64,000 nucleotides of DNA from Phycisphaeraceae bacterium (GTDB lineage: Bacteria > Planctomycetota > Phycisphaerae > Phycisphaerales > UBA1924). The first letter of the stretch is position 1, and each line of letters starts with the position of its first letter. Under the pieces are notes generated by a model. That model ran no database searches. It was not told where the DNA came from and saw nothing but the letters and a program-made list of their open reading frames with translations. Both the position numbers and the translations under genes were made by a program. This document shows, piece by piece, positions 50,705-61,375 of the stretch. The stretch is taken from the NCBI GenBank assembly GCA_021297895.1, contig JAJTHN010000029.1:1-64000 (forward strand). The letters are read 5' to 3'.

Positions 50705-52801
50705 ATGTGCGGCATCGCGGGCATCTATCGCGTTTCCGCCACGCCCATCGCATCCCGCGATGCGATGAGCGATCACGCCGCGGCTTCCTGGTCCATCCCC
50801 GATCACTGGCTCGACACGCTCGATCGCGCGATCGTCCATCGCGGCCCCGACGGCCAGGGCCGATTCCGTGCACGCTCCATCGCGCCCAGCGGTCATCTCG
50901 TCGAGGTCGCGTTTGTTCATCGCCGGCTCAGCGTGATCGATCCGCAGGGTGGGGCGCAGCCCATGCTCGCGCCGAGCGGCGATGCCGACTCGCCCGCATC
51001 GCCGGCCCTCGCCCGCGCCGCCGTCGCGCACGCCCGCCCCGCGGATCACCTTTCCGCCGGCGCTCTGGCCAACATCCCGCCCGGCAACGCCGCGTTTGCC
51101 ATCGTCTTCAACGGCTGCATCTACAACCACCGCTCGCTCCGTGCCGCCCTTTCGGCTCATCGCTTTCGCACTGACCACAGCGATACCGAGACACTGCTGC
51201 ACGTGCTCGCCGGCGACACGAGCGCACTTCCGAAGCTCGACGGCATGTTCGCACTGGCACTCTGGAACGCAAGCGATGCATCGCTGACACTCGCCCGCGA
51301 TCGAGCGGGCGAGAAGCCGCTGCATGTTCTTGAGCTCACAACCGCGACCGAGCGCATTGTCGCGTTCTGCTCATCGGCCGCCGGCCTTGTCCCTTTGCGT
51401 CGGCTCATTCAGCCGCAGGTCAGCCTCCGAATCAACACCGGCGCGCTCGCGTCTTTCTTTGCCATGGGCTTCGGGCCCGCGTTCCCGGCCGACGGTTTCT
51501 CGAGCGTTCCACCCGCTTCGCGGCTGACCATCGCCCCCGGAACGCGCACCTTGGCGACATTCGCCGATGCTCCGCCCTCGGCCGCGCTCGAGCCCACGGA
51601 GCGAACGAACCGACCGGACGCGGCCACGATCGACGCGCTCGTCCGCCAGAGCGTGCGCGAGCGGATGGAGAGCGACGTTCCGCTGGGCTGCTTTCTTTCC
51701 GGCGGAATCGACTCATCGCTCGTCGCCGCGCATGCCGCGAAGTTCGCCCCGGGGCTTCGCACCTTCACCGTCCGCATGCCCGTTTCGGCGTACGACGAAT
51801 CCGGCGTCGCCGGTGCCGTCGCCCAAGCGCTGGGCACCAATCACACCACCGTAGAAGCCGGCCCCGCGCCCGGTCAGTCCATCGCCGATGACCTGGCCGG
51901 GCTCGTCGCCACCCTCGGCATCCCGCTGGCCGACTCATCCCTGCTCCCCTCGACGTGGCTGGCCCGTGCAGTCCGTCAGCACGTCGGCGTCGCACTCAGC
52001 GGCGACGGCGGCGATGATCTCTTCGGTGGCTACCAGCGTCAGGCCGCGGCGGACTTGCTCGCGGGCAACTCGGGCGATCTCCTCCGCGCGCTCCCATCGT
52101 CGCTCTGCGCACTGGCGTGCGCGGTCCTGTCCCGAGGCGCATCGCCAAAGTCCACGCGAGGCAAGCTCTCGCGACTCATCGACGCGGCCCGAGGTGGCCA
52201 GACGCTCGACCTGCTCGCGATTTTCCCTCGCTCAATGCTGCCCCCAGGGCTCAACCCCCAGCCCGACCCGCTCGCCGATGCATGGAGCACACGCGGCACC
52301 GCCGGTGCCCTGGCGATCGATCGCTACCGCTACCTGCCGCAGGACTTGCTGACCAAGGTCGATACCGCGTCCATGTCCTGCGCGTTGGAGGTCCGCGCGC
52401 CCCTGCTCTCGGCCGCACTGCTTGACGTTTCGCGATCCGCGCACCTGGATGCGCTCATGCCCTCCGCGTTCCCCATGCGCAGGCTCAAGGTCCTTCTCCG
52501 CGCCGCCGCGGCACGCCACGTGCCCGCCAGCCTCCTCGATCGCCCCAAGATGGGCTTCGCCCTGCCTCTTGGCCACTTCTTTCGCGACGATGCCATGGGA
52601 ATCCGCCGATCGCTGCTGGCGTCGACGCTCGACGCGAGCCGCGAGGCCTGCCCGATTCCGGGGCTGAGCATCCACCGAACATTTATCGAGCGACTGGTGC
52701 GGGAGCATCAATTCGGTGCCGCCGACCACGCCCAACGCCTGTACGCTCTGCTCGTGGCCGCGATCTGGACTCGCTGGGTGGCATCCGCGGACGCGGGTTG
52801 A
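50705..52801 (+). CDS. asnB: asparagine synthase (glutamine-hydrolysing)
   Basis: 698 residues. The N-terminal Ntn glutaminase starts directly with MCGIAGIYR (nucleophile Cys2), followed by RGPDGQGRFR, HRRLSVIDPQGG with the usual inserted segment, and ETLLHVLAG. The C-terminal synthetase domain has the ATP-binding loop FLSGGIDSSLVAAHAA, DGGDDLFGGYQRQ and LTKVDTASMSCALEVRAPLL. It transfers ammonia from glutamine to aspartate or, in some homologues, to other substrates. It is longer than the E. coli enzyme because of extra residues in the glutaminase part (between HRRLSVID and FNGCIYNHR). Confidence 0.92.
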   Translation: MCGIAGIYRVSATPIASRDAMSDHAAASWSIPDHWLDTLDRAIVHRGPDGQGRFRARSIAPSGHLVEVAFVHRRLSVIDPQGGAQPMLAPSGDADSPASPALARAAVAHARPADHLSAGALANIPPGNAAFAIVFNGCIYNHRSLRAALSAHRFRTDHSDTETLLHVLAGDTSALPKLDGMFALALWNASDASLTLARDRAGEKPLHVLELTTATERIVAFCSSAAGLVPLRRLIQPQVSLRINTGALASFFAMGFGPAFPADGFSSVPPASRLTIAPGTRTLATFADAPPSAALEPTERTNRPDAATIDALVRQSVRERMESDVPLGCFLSGGIDSSLVAAHAAKFAPGLRTFTVRMPVSAYDESGVAGAVAQALGTNHTTVEAGPAPGQSIADDLAGLVATLGIPLADSSLLPSTWLARAVRQHVGVALSGDGGDDLFGGYQRQAAADLLAGNSGDLLRALPSSLCALACAVLSRGASPKSTRGKLSRLIDAARGGQTLDLLAIFPRSMLPPGLNPQPDPLADAWSTRGTAGALAIDRYRYLPQDLLTKVDTASMSCALEVRAPLLSAALLDVSRSAHLDALMPSAFPMRRLKVLLRAAAARHVPASLLDRPKMGFALPLGHFFRDDAMGIRRSLLASTLDASREACPIPGLSIHRTFIERLVREHQFGAADHAQRLYALLVAAIWTRWVASADAG

Positions 52802-52908
52802 CCGGACCGAAGGTCGGGATCTTGGTGGTGATGAAGCGGAGTCGGCCGCCGGCGGGGCCGAGAACAAACACCCGCGCCGTCGTTCACGCTCGGTGCGAAG
52901 GATTGCCG

Positions 52909-53715
52909 ATGACCAAGCTTGTGAGCGAGAACAACTTCAGCAGCGTTTCCCGACGCCACGTGCTGGTCGTCGGTGGTCTGGGCGCCGTCAGCCTTGTGCT
53001 GGCAGGCTGTGCCTCGCCCGGTGGTGCCGACCGCACCGGCGGCGATGAGGACCCGATCCCCGGGCCGTGGGGCGCGCGTGCGGACCGGAACGCCCGCCCC
53101 GCACCGACGCCGCCGCCCGCTCGCGCCGAGACGCCGCAGCCGCTTCCTCGCGCCGGCGGTCCGATCATCGTCCTGCCCCGCACGCGCTGGACCCGCGCCG
53201 GTGTCGCTCGCCCGAGCGAGATCAACCCTATGCGCGGCGTGCGTCGGATCACGATCCACCATGACGGCATGGACTCGTTCACCACCACGGACGAGTCCGC
53301 CTCGCGCCGCCGCCTCGAGCAGATTCGCCGCTCGCACGTCGAGGGTCGCAAGTGGGCCGACATCGGCTACCACTACATCATCGACCCCGCAGGACGAATC
53401 TGGGAGGGTCGCGGCGTTCAGTACCAGGGTGCGCACGTCAAGGACAACAACGAGAACAACCTCGGCATCATGTGCATGGGCAACTACGACAATCAGTCGC
53501 CCACCAACGCCATGCGATCGGCTCTGGACCGGTTCGTTGCGTCTCAGATGCGCCAGTACCGCGTGCCGATGAACGAGGTTCGCACGCATCAGGAACGCAT
53601 GGCCACGGCCTGCCCGGGGCGGAACCTGCAGGCGTACATCCGCGCATCGCGATCCTCCGGCGGCGGGATGACCCTCGCGCTGAACGATGAAGCGTTGAGC
53701 GTGCAGTTCGTCTGA
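52909..53715 (+). CDS. N-acetylmuramoyl-L-alanine amidase-like lipoprotein (PGRP/amidase_2 fold)
   Basis: 268 residues; GAAGGA six bases before the ATG. The signal peptide has SRRHVLVVGGLGAVSLVLAG with an RR motif, then a lipobox AGC, so it may be exported by Tat and lipidated. After a Pro/Arg linker comes an amidase_2 domain with zinc ligands in ITIHHDGMD, the strand IGYHYIIDPAGRIWEGRG, QGAHVKDNN, and the terminal HQERMATACPGRNL, where a Cys serves as third ligand. It should cut the bond between muramic acid and the peptide stem in peptidoglycan. It follows asnB by about 110 bp. Confidence 0.85.
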   Translation: MTKLVSENNFSSVSRRHVLVVGGLGAVSLVLAGCASPGGADRTGGDEDPIPGPWGARADRNARPAPTPPPARAETPQPLPRAGGPIIVLPRTRWTRAGVARPSEINPMRGVRRITIHHDGMDSFTTTDESASRRRLEQIRRSHVEGRKWADIGYHYIIDPAGRIWEGRGVQYQGAHVKDNNENNLGIMCMGNYDNQSPTNAMRSALDRFVASQMRQYRVPMNEVRTHQERMATACPGRNLQAYIRASRSSGGGMTLALNDEALSVQFV

Positions 53716-53782
53716 CCGCCGCGGCCACGACACGCCGGTACCCGTTTCGGGACTTGGTGCCCAGCGTCCGCCGAAGGTCCGT

Positions 53783-54727
53783 TCAGCGTCGACGCCGAGC
53801 GGCGATCACGCCGCCGAGCACCAGCAGCGCCGTCGACCCGGGTGTGGGAATGAGCGGGGCGTAGTTGCGTCCGCTGCCGCTGGTGATGGCAAACTCGGGC
53901 CACGGGATGATCTGCTGATCCGGGCCGCGAACCTCAATCGCCCGCAGCCGAAGCCCGCCGAGCGAGCCCTGCGACTCGCCCCGCGGCGTCATCTGCAGGT
54001 CATCGGCAAAGTTGCTGCTCGCAGAGCCCGAACTGCCCAGCACACCCGCGGTGTTGAACGACGCGGTGCTGACCAGCGACATCGCCACCTGGGTGCCCGG
54101 TCCGTTGACCGCGATCGTGGTCGTGTACGGAATCTCAAGGGCCACGTACGTCCGGGCGAGTTCATCGCCCGTGAGCGATGTGTTGAGCAGCGTCGTCGGC
54201 GTTCCGCTGAACGCGCCGCCGGTGACCAGCACCCTGGACTGCGCCCGGCCGCTCGAGTCCGATCGCGTCATTTCGCCCGTAAGTTCGAAGCGGAACGTGA
54301 CCGACACGGTCGAGACCGAAAGCCCCGAAATGCTGATCACATCCGCCCAGATCGACGTCGATGTGGCCGTGAACGACGCCGCCTGCACGTTCGCGTTCGT
54401 CAGCGACAACGCCGAGCGCGACCGCATGGTCGCGAGCCCCTCATCGCCCGTCCCCGGTCCCTGATACGGCTGGCTCCGCGCCAGCACGTCGCTCATGAAC
54501 GACATCTGATTCGACACCGCCCCGGTCACGAACGAATGCTGCGGCGACGGAAGAGCCTGCGCCACACTCGACGCGCTGAACGAGCTGGTCACCCGCGGCG
54601 AGCCGGTCGGCGGCGTGCCTTGCCACTGCACCTGCGTGCGGGCGGTCTGTCCCTGATTGATCTGCGCACTGGCAACGCTTGCGGGAAGACCCGCGGCCGC
54701 AGCCGTCGCGAACAACGCCCATCGCAT
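53783..54727 (-). CDS. exported protein with PEP-CTERM-like sorting tail
   Basis: 314 residues. AGAAGGAG lies five bases before the ATG at 54727. The signal peptide is MRWALFATAAAAGLPASVASA. The long middle region is Ser/Thr-rich and beta-like (ATSTSIWADVISISG, VSVTFRFELTGEM) without an enzyme motif that I recognise. The C-terminus, APLIPTPGSTALLVLGGVIA plus ARRRR, is a PEP-CTERM-like sorting signal. It is the third protein of this type in the window. Confidence 0.8.
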   Translation of the reverse strand: MRWALFATAAAAGLPASVASAQINQGQTARTQVQWQGTPPTGSPRVTSSFSASSVAQALPSPQHSFVTGAVSNQMSFMSDVLARSQPYQGPGTGDEGLATMRSRSALSLTNANVQAASFTATSTSIWADVISISGLSVSTVSVTFRFELTGEMTRSDSSGRAQSRVLVTGGAFSGTPTTLLNTSLTGDELARTYVALEIPYTTTIAVNGPGTQVAMSLVSTASFNTAGVLGSSGSASSNFADDLQMTPRGESQGSLGGLRLRAIEVRGPDQQIIPWPEFAITSGSGRNYAPLIPTPGSTALLVLGGVIAARRRR

Positions 54728-54878
54728 GTGAACTCCTTCTACCTCGCTTACTGACGTGTACCAAAATAGCACCAACTCGGCGTGAGCCAAGCAAATGCCT
54801 GCAGAAACAACCCGTTTCTGTCAAAATGCGGACACTTTTGAGACGCTCTGAGAGCCCCAGCGCCGAGAGCTAAGTGCT

Positions 54879-56153
54879 TTACCTTGACTCGGCGTTCACC
54901 TTCGTGGGGGGCGCGACGATCTGGGCCGCATCGCCCCGAAGCGCCGACGCCGGGATCGCGAAGGCCCAGAAGTGGGTGTCCTGGTCCTTCCGGAAGTCGT
55001 TATCGCTGACGATGTACAAGACAACGCTCCCGTTCGGCAGGGTCGGACCGAAACACAGGGCCTCGATCTTTTCGGGGAACTCCGCCGAGCGCAGGCCGAA
55101 GGCCGGGTCGAGCATGTCCAGAATCAGTGTCTTCTTCGCCGGCACAACACCCGCGGGGAGCGTGTCCGCGGGAAGGCTGGGGATGTTCGACACATCGGTG
55201 GCGTCGGTAAAGTCGGCGCGGTAGATCCGCTTGGCCTTCGACTTTGCGCCGTCCTTGCCGTCGCGTTCGATCACCAGGAACGTTGTCGCGCTGATCGCGA
55301 GGATCTCGTTGGTGCCCAGGGATGCATCGCTGAGCGGATACACGAGCTGGCGCGAGGTGCCGGAAGCCAGATCGATCTGGAGCACTCGGCAATTGAGCCC
55401 CTTGCGTCCGCCATCCTGAATGAGCGGTGACTGGAGCAGCGCGGTGAGTGTCGAGCCATCGGGAGAGATGGCCAGCCCCTCGAAACCACGATTGGCGACG
55501 CGGCCGGCCGCGTTGGCGGTGATCTCCGCTTCGGCATCCGCACTCGGCTTGGCGATCGCGAAGATCGGCGGGACCGCAATCGAACGGATCGCGACGCCAT
55601 CTCGCGTGAATTCCGTGATTGTGGGGCCGTACTCATCGCTGACAAACACCGATTCACCCGTCTTGCTTACCCGAATGCCTTCCGGGTCCAGCCGGAGCGG
55701 TGATGTGCCATCATCGATCGCGCGGGACAGGCCAACAAACCGGCGCGCAGTCTGGTTTTGCAGCAGCACGGTGCGGCCGATGGAGACCGTCAGGTCGTAG
55801 GGCCGAGTGCTCGGGTCCTTCTTGGGTGTCAGGGTCAGGTCGAGTTCCTGCCAGCGGCAGTCAAAGTCCACCGCGCCGTCCTGCGGCCCGCGATCGGGCA
55901 GGGCGATGAAGCGATCACCGACGCCCGTGTACGCCAGACCCGAGCCAAAGCCGCCGAGTCGCGCGCGGGGTTGGCCGTCGCTCATCGTGCCCGTGAGCCC
56001 GGAGTTGTCGTTCGTCGCTGCGGGAATCACGGCGTGGGCGAGCAGCCGCACGCGATCGTCAGCAGGAATCTTCTCCGGCGTTGCACGCTCGGCCGGCGCG
56101 GGCTGCGTGAGCAGGCTCACGGTGAGCATGGGGATCAGGGCGTTCGTGAACAT
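54879..56153 (-). CDS. exported esterase-like protein of the phytase-like family
   Basis: 424 residues with a signal peptide (MFTNALIPMLTVSLLTQPAPA). It matches the esterase-like phytase domain: SGLAYTGVGDRFIALPDRGP, RLDPEGIRVSKTGESVFVSD followed by EYGPTITEF, GRVANRGFEGLAISPDGSTL and, at the end, KIEALCFGPTLPNGSVVLYI. The fold is a six-bladed propeller; the acid residues of such blades bind calcium in phytases. Substrate unknown; phosphate esters are a guess from the family name. It lies downstream of rmuC on the same strand, with about 95 bp between. Confidence 0.82.
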   Translation of the reverse strand: MFTNALIPMLTVSLLTQPAPAERATPEKIPADDRVRLLAHAVIPAATNDNSGLTGTMSDGQPRARLGGFGSGLAYTGVGDRFIALPDRGPQDGAVDFDCRWQELDLTLTPKKDPSTRPYDLTVSIGRTVLLQNQTARRFVGLSRAIDDGTSPLRLDPEGIRVSKTGESVFVSDEYGPTITEFTRDGVAIRSIAVPPIFAIAKPSADAEAEITANAAGRVANRGFEGLAISPDGSTLTALLQSPLIQDGGRKGLNCRVLQIDLASGTSRQLVYPLSDASLGTNEILAISATTFLVIERDGKDGAKSKAKRIYRADFTDATDVSNIPSLPADTLPAGVVPAKKTLILDMLDPAFGLRSAEFPEKIEALCFGPTLPNGSVVLYIVSDNDFRKDQDTHFWAFAIPASALRGDAAQIVAPPTKVNAESR

Positions 56154-56249
56154 GGCATCTGCTCCGAGGTCAACGCGTGCGGATGAATCGCGACGAAGAT
56201 CGTTCGCCGAGCGGCACGTGAAGAAATGGCAAGCGTGTGAAGATTGGGT

Positions 56250-57779
56250 TCAGGCTTCGGTCCGGCCGCCCGGCGCATCGGGGAGTGCCAGCGCTCGCGG
56301 CCGGACAACAACCGGAGCGAGTTCCGGCAGATCCTTGCTGCCGCGAACGCCCGCGGCCTCGAACTGGCGGAGCGTGGGCTCAAGGCGCGACTCGTACGAC
56401 GAGCAGAACTCGTTGTACTTCTTCACGGCCGATTCCAGTGCGTCGCCGAGTTTCGAGACATGCTCGAAGGCCACGCGGGCGCGCTCGTGGAGCGTGCGCC
56501 CGAGTTCCAGCAGCGCGTCGGCCTCCTGCGCCAGTCGCTGCTCGCGGAAACCCACCGCGACGGCGCGCAGCATCGCGATCAGCGAGGCCGGGCTGGCCAG
56601 CAGCACGTTCTGTGCCGCGGCGGACTCGAGCAGGTCCGGGCGACGCGAGAGCGCGGCATCGAGGAACTGATCACCGGGCAGGAACATGACGACGAAGTCG
56701 GGCGAGCCCTTGTACTGCTGGTAGTAGTCCTTCCGCGCGAGCTTGGTCGCCTGCTCGACGATGCCATCGGCGTATCGGCGCAGGTGCGTTTCGACGTCCT
56801 GAGGTGAGGTGGCCTCCATCGCGTCGAGATAGGGCTTGAGGTTGGCCTTTGCGTCGATGACCAGTTCGCGCCCGTTCGGGAGCTGCACGATCATGTCCGG
56901 TCGCAGTGCCTGGCCGGAATCGTTGATGGTCTGGTCCTGCTCCTTGAAGTCGCAGTACGGGCGCATGCCCGCGAGCTCGGCGACGCGCTTGAGTTGAACC
57001 TCGCCGTAGCGGCCCCGGATCTGCGGCTCACGGAGCGAGCGCACGAGGCGTGCCGTTTCCTGACGGAGCGCGGCGCCCTCGGTTTGCATGGCCCGGACCT
57101 GCTCGCTGAGCGTCGCGTAACTGCCGGTGCGGGCCTGCTCCATGGCCGCGAGTTTTTCATCGGTCTTGCGGAGGGTCTCGGCGATGGGCGCGATGAGCTT
57201 GTCGACGGCTTCGCGGCGGCGCTCGATATCGGTCGCGGCCTCGGCCCGGTCGGCGGCCAGCCGCTGACGCGAGAGTTCGAGCAGTTGCTGCTGGCTCCGC
57301 TCGAGGGCCGCGCCGGCGAGTTGGCCGAAGGACTTCTCCATCATCTGCGAGAACTCGGCGAGTTTGCTCTCGACGTTCTTCTGGGCCTGCTGGACGCTGG
57401 ACAGTTGGGCCTGATGGAGCGAGGCCTTGCTGGCAAGTTCCTGTGCGTGGATCGCGTCGCGCGAGGCGAGGGACTCGCGCAGGCGTTGCTCCGCCGCGGC
57501 GCTGTCGGCGCGACGCTGCTCGTCGAGCGCGGCGAGGCGTTCGTTCAGCCGCGCGGCCTCGGCGTTGGCCTGGGCGATTCGGTCCCCGGCCAGCGCGGCC
57601 TGGGCTCTGAGGGCATCGCGCTCGGCCTTGAAGTCCGCCGCGGCCCGCTCGGCTTCCTCGGCTCGCTGGGTCATGCCCGCGAGCAGTGCGGCGCTCTGGG
57701 ACGATCGCCGGACAAGGACGAACGCCAGAGCCGCCAGGGCGGCGGAGAGGAGCGACAGGACGATGACCGCGATTTCCAT
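56250..57779 (-). CDS. rmuC: RmuC-family protein, DNA inversion/recombination limiting
   Basis: 509 residues. An N-terminal membrane anchor (AVIVLSLLSAALAALAFVLV) leads into a long coiled coil (about 30-200, with SALAGDRIAQANAEAARLNE-like heptads), then the RmuC nuclease-like core: RGRYGEVQLKRVAELAGM, MIVQLPNGRELVIDAKANLK with the D...DxK residues of the PD-(D/E)XK fold, and VVMFLPGDQFLDAAL. RmuC limits illegitimate recombination. An 18-bp palindrome (57833-57850) lies 54 bp before its start and matches one upstream of mod. The C-terminal 60 residues are less conserved. Confidence 0.92.
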   Translation of the reverse strand: MEIAVIVLSLLSAALAALAFVLVRRSSQSAALLAGMTQRAEEAERAAADFKAERDALRAQAALAGDRIAQANAEAARLNERLAALDEQRRADSAAAEQRLRESLASRDAIHAQELASKASLHQAQLSSVQQAQKNVESKLAEFSQMMEKSFGQLAGAALERSQQQLLELSRQRLAADRAEAATDIERRREAVDKLIAPIAETLRKTDEKLAAMEQARTGSYATLSEQVRAMQTEGAALRQETARLVRSLREPQIRGRYGEVQLKRVAELAGMRPYCDFKEQDQTINDSGQALRPDMIVQLPNGRELVIDAKANLKPYLDAMEATSPQDVETHLRRYADGIVEQATKLARKDYYQQYKGSPDFVVMFLPGDQFLDAALSRRPDLLESAAAQNVLLASPASLIAMLRAVAVGFREQRLAQEADALLELGRTLHERARVAFEHVSKLGDALESAVKKYNEFCSSYESRLEPTLRQFEAAGVRGSKDLPELAPVVVRPRALALPDAPGGRTEA

Positions 57780-58079
57780 GGGACCATGCTAACCGGGGCA
57801 TGGCCGCGACCCGGCCGCCGGGCGGGCTCAGACTGACAGCATGGTGTCAGTGGCGCGGCCAAGGGGCGGGGTTGATCGTCGCCGCGGCGTCTGCCAAATC
57901 GACACCCGTTGACGACGGGCTGGCCGCGGGCGACGTCCGGTGGTGGGCAAAAACCCGAACATTCATAAAACAAACTGGCGGTCGGTTTCTCGTTTTTGCG
58001 GTTCTACCGGGCAGTTCGCGGCCTTGCGGGGTGGTGATGGCACGGAGGGCGCGCCGCGTGGCTGGTACTGAGATTGCCC
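57780..58079. other. divergent promoter region between rmuC and the receiver-like gene
   Basis: About 300 bases. It holds the palindrome at 57833-57850 and an AT-richer patch at about 57947-58005 where GCAAAAA is answered by TTTTTGC about 45 bases later, a possible long inverted repeat or promoter element for the plus-strand gene. No gene is seen. Confidence 0.5.
57833..57850. promoter_or_regulatory. 18-bp palindrome CTGACA-N6-TGTCAG upstream of rmuC (copy 2)
   Basis: CTGACAGCATGGTGTCAG, with arms and CATG centre identical to the copy at 7310-7327. It lies 54 bp before the rmuC start codon, a normal operator position. It could belong to a DNA-damage type regulator, given rmuC, but that is inference. 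Confidence 0.55.
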
Positions 58080-58736
58080 ATGGCCTTAACGATGCGTCGG
58101 TCCCGATTCCATTTTGGGCAGGTACTCCCGTGGCTGAGCCGTGGCTTGGCGCGGGGCCACCATGCCGATGTGTTCGATGACGGGGCGCGCGGCGGAGGCG
58201 GGGCGGCGGGAGATTCGGCGACCGGTGGCGGTGCGGGTGCCCCGGGGAACAGGCTGCGGCTGCTGCTATCGACCGGTGGCTGGTCGCCGACACCGTGGGC
58301 CGATGGATTGCCGATGCTGCTCGAGCCGATGGGCGTCAGCAGCGTACGGGTGAGCAGTGCACGACAGGCCGAGCGGGTGATCCGGCGCGAGCCGGTGCAT
58401 ATCGCGGTTGTGGACCTGACGATTCCGCTGGACGAGAGCGACGGCGAGTCGAGCCTCGAGGATGGCGGGACGCGGATACTGGAGTTGCTGTCGCGGTTGG
58501 ATCAGCCGCCGCCGACGGTGGTGATCAAGCCCGTGCGGTCGCATCGGGATGATCACCGGAATCTGCACGCGGCGCTGCGGTGCGGAGCGTTCGCCGTGGT
58601 GGATCGGGCGTCGGCGGATCTTGAGTTGATGCTCGGCGTGATGCAGCGGTGTCTGGCCCGTTTCTATGCGGGTCGCTGGCCGGGCGGGAGCGGGCTTGGG
58701 GGTGGTTTGGGCGGAGGCGGGACGATGTACGTGTGA
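58080..58736 (+). CDS. degenerate response-regulator receiver-like protein upstream of groESL
   Basis: 218 residues. After a Gly/Ala-rich basic N-terminus (about 1-60), residues 60-190 follow the receiver pattern: LRLLLSTGGWSPTP, VHIAVVDLTIPLDESD with an Asp where the phospho-acceptor should be, PTVVIKPVRSH and CGAFAVVDRAS. The acidic pair of strand 1 is missing and the usual Lys of strand 5 is replaced (FAVVD), so phosphorylation is doubtful. The end is Gly-rich. Start ATG at 58080; a later ATG at 58092 is possible. groES starts 145 bp downstream on the same strand. Confidence 0.6.
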   Translation: MALTMRRSRFHFGQVLPWLSRGLARGHHADVFDDGARGGGGAAGDSATGGGAGAPGNRLRLLLSTGGWSPTPWADGLPMLLEPMGVSSVRVSSARQAERVIRREPVHIAVVDLTIPLDESDGESSLEDGGTRILELLSRLDQPPPTVVIKPVRSHRDDHRNLHAALRCGAFAVVDRASADLELMLGVMQRCLARFYAGRWPGGSGLGGGLGGGGTMYV

Positions 58737-58842
58737 GCGGTGGGGGGGGAACAAACGTGGCCCGGTCGGGTCGGTGGGCCGATTCGGCCGGGCGATTGAA
58801 GGATGCGGACGAGCGGGAGGCCGATGACGGCCGACCGAGCAG

Positions 58843-58868
58843 TTTCGAGAACAGTTCACTTTCGAGAA
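58843..58868 (+). promoter_or_regulatory. paired direct repeats TTTCGAGAA ahead of groES
   Basis: Two identical 9-bp copies, 58843-58851 and 58860-58868, 17 bp apart, ending 13 bp before the groES ATG. No CIRCE element is present upstream of groESL, so this pair is a candidate stress-control site; it could also act in the leader RNA. Confidence 0.4.
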
Positions 58869-58881
58869 TTGGAGAAGCACG

Positions 58882-59229
58882 ATGGCCAAGACTGCAGAAG
58901 CGAGCAACGGGACCAAGGCTGGCAAGACCGCGAACGTGGGCTTCCGCCCGCTGGGCGACAAGGTGCTGGTGCGTCGTGACAAGGCGGGCGACCGGACCGA
59001 GAGCGGTCTGTATCTGCCCGAGAAGGCCAAGGAAACGCCGCGGATCGGAACGATCGTCGCCGCGGGCACGGGCCGCACGAATCACAAGACCGGCGACCTG
59101 ATCCCGCTGAGCATCAGCAAGGGCGACCGCGTGCTTTTCAGCAGCTACTCGGGGACCGAGGTGAAGATCGATGGCGAGGAGTACCTGGTGATGACCGAGA
59201 GCGAGATTCTCGCGGTGATCGAGGACTGA
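58882..59229 (+). CDS. groES: co-chaperonin GroES
   Basis: 115 residues; forms the lid of the GroEL folding chamber. GGAG lies seven bases before the ATG. The core starts at FRPLGDKVLVRRDK, followed by the mobile loop region ERTESGLYLPEKAKE-like (TESGLYLPEKAKET), GTGRTNHKTGDL, and ends with the strand YLVMTESEILAVIE. It has an extra 18-residue Ala/Thr/Lys-rich N-terminus compared with the standard 97-residue protein. groEL follows after 99 bp, so the two form the usual operon. Confidence 0.95.
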   Translation: MAKTAEASNGTKAGKTANVGFRPLGDKVLVRRDKAGDRTESGLYLPEKAKETPRIGTIVAAGTGRTNHKTGDLIPLSISKGDRVLFSSYSGTEVKIDGEEYLVMTESEILAVIED

Positions 59230-59328
59230 GTCGATCTCGGCGATGAATGCCGAGTCTGGATTCGAGCGGGCGGGCGGGACGTGTGAAGATCAAGTCGGTT
59301 GAATCGATACCCTGAAAGGAAGCAAGAC

Positions 59329-60960
<1,632 letters not shown>

Positions 60961-61004
60961 TCCGCGACGCGGATTGATGGTTCGAGGCTCGATGTGAAGT
61001 GATC

Positions 61005-61042
61005 CAAGGCCCGCGGATTCGTCCGCGGGCCTTGTTCATTTG
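61005..61042 (+). terminator. intrinsic terminator after groEL
   Basis: CAAGGCCCGCGGA-TTCG-TCCGCGGGCCTTG, 13 perfect pairs with a UUCG tetraloop, then TTCATTT. Confidence 0.88.
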
Positions 61043-61054
61043 GCCGGCCGCGGC

Positions 61055-61288
61055 TCAACGCCGGCGGATGGACTTGAGGATCGATACGACAATGGACATC
61101 GTCAGCACGCCGGCAGCGACCAGCCCGACGCGCTGCCAGAACCACCCGCTGGTCAGGCCCGGGCCGAGCAGGGCGTAAACCGTGGCGACGATGCACAGGA
61201 GCACAATGACGAACAGTCCGCTCAGCGTGCCGATGATCAGGCCCGAAAGCAGACGCGTGCTGAGAGATGCGGTGGTGGTTGGTGGCAT
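61055..61288 (-). CDS. small two-helix membrane protein of unknown function
   Basis: 77 residues. Two hydrophobic helices (LLSGLIIGTLSGLFVIVLLCIVATVYALLG and VGLVAAGVLTMSIVVSILK, split here for reading) with a short loop GPGLTSGWFWQR, and a basic C-terminus SIRRR that should be cytoplasmic. No family recognised. It lies between groEL, with which it converges, and the polyprenyl synthase gene upstream on its own strand, 87 bp away. Confidence 0.6.
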   Translation of the reverse strand: MPPTTTASLSTRLLSGLIIGTLSGLFVIVLLCIVATVYALLGPGLTSGWFWQRVGLVAAGVLTMSIVVSILKSIRRR

Positions 61289-61375
61289 GGGAGAATCCGG
61301 GAGCGAGCAGGGTGCTCGTCGGTTCCGGATGCGCGTGGAGGGGCGGTCCGTCGTGGCGTGGGCGCGGGGCGTTGC

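Noticed and set aside
58737-58881. CIRCE heat-shock element upstream of groES
   Set aside because: I looked for TTAGCACTC-N9-GAGTGCTAA and found no match; only the TTTCGAGAA pair is present.
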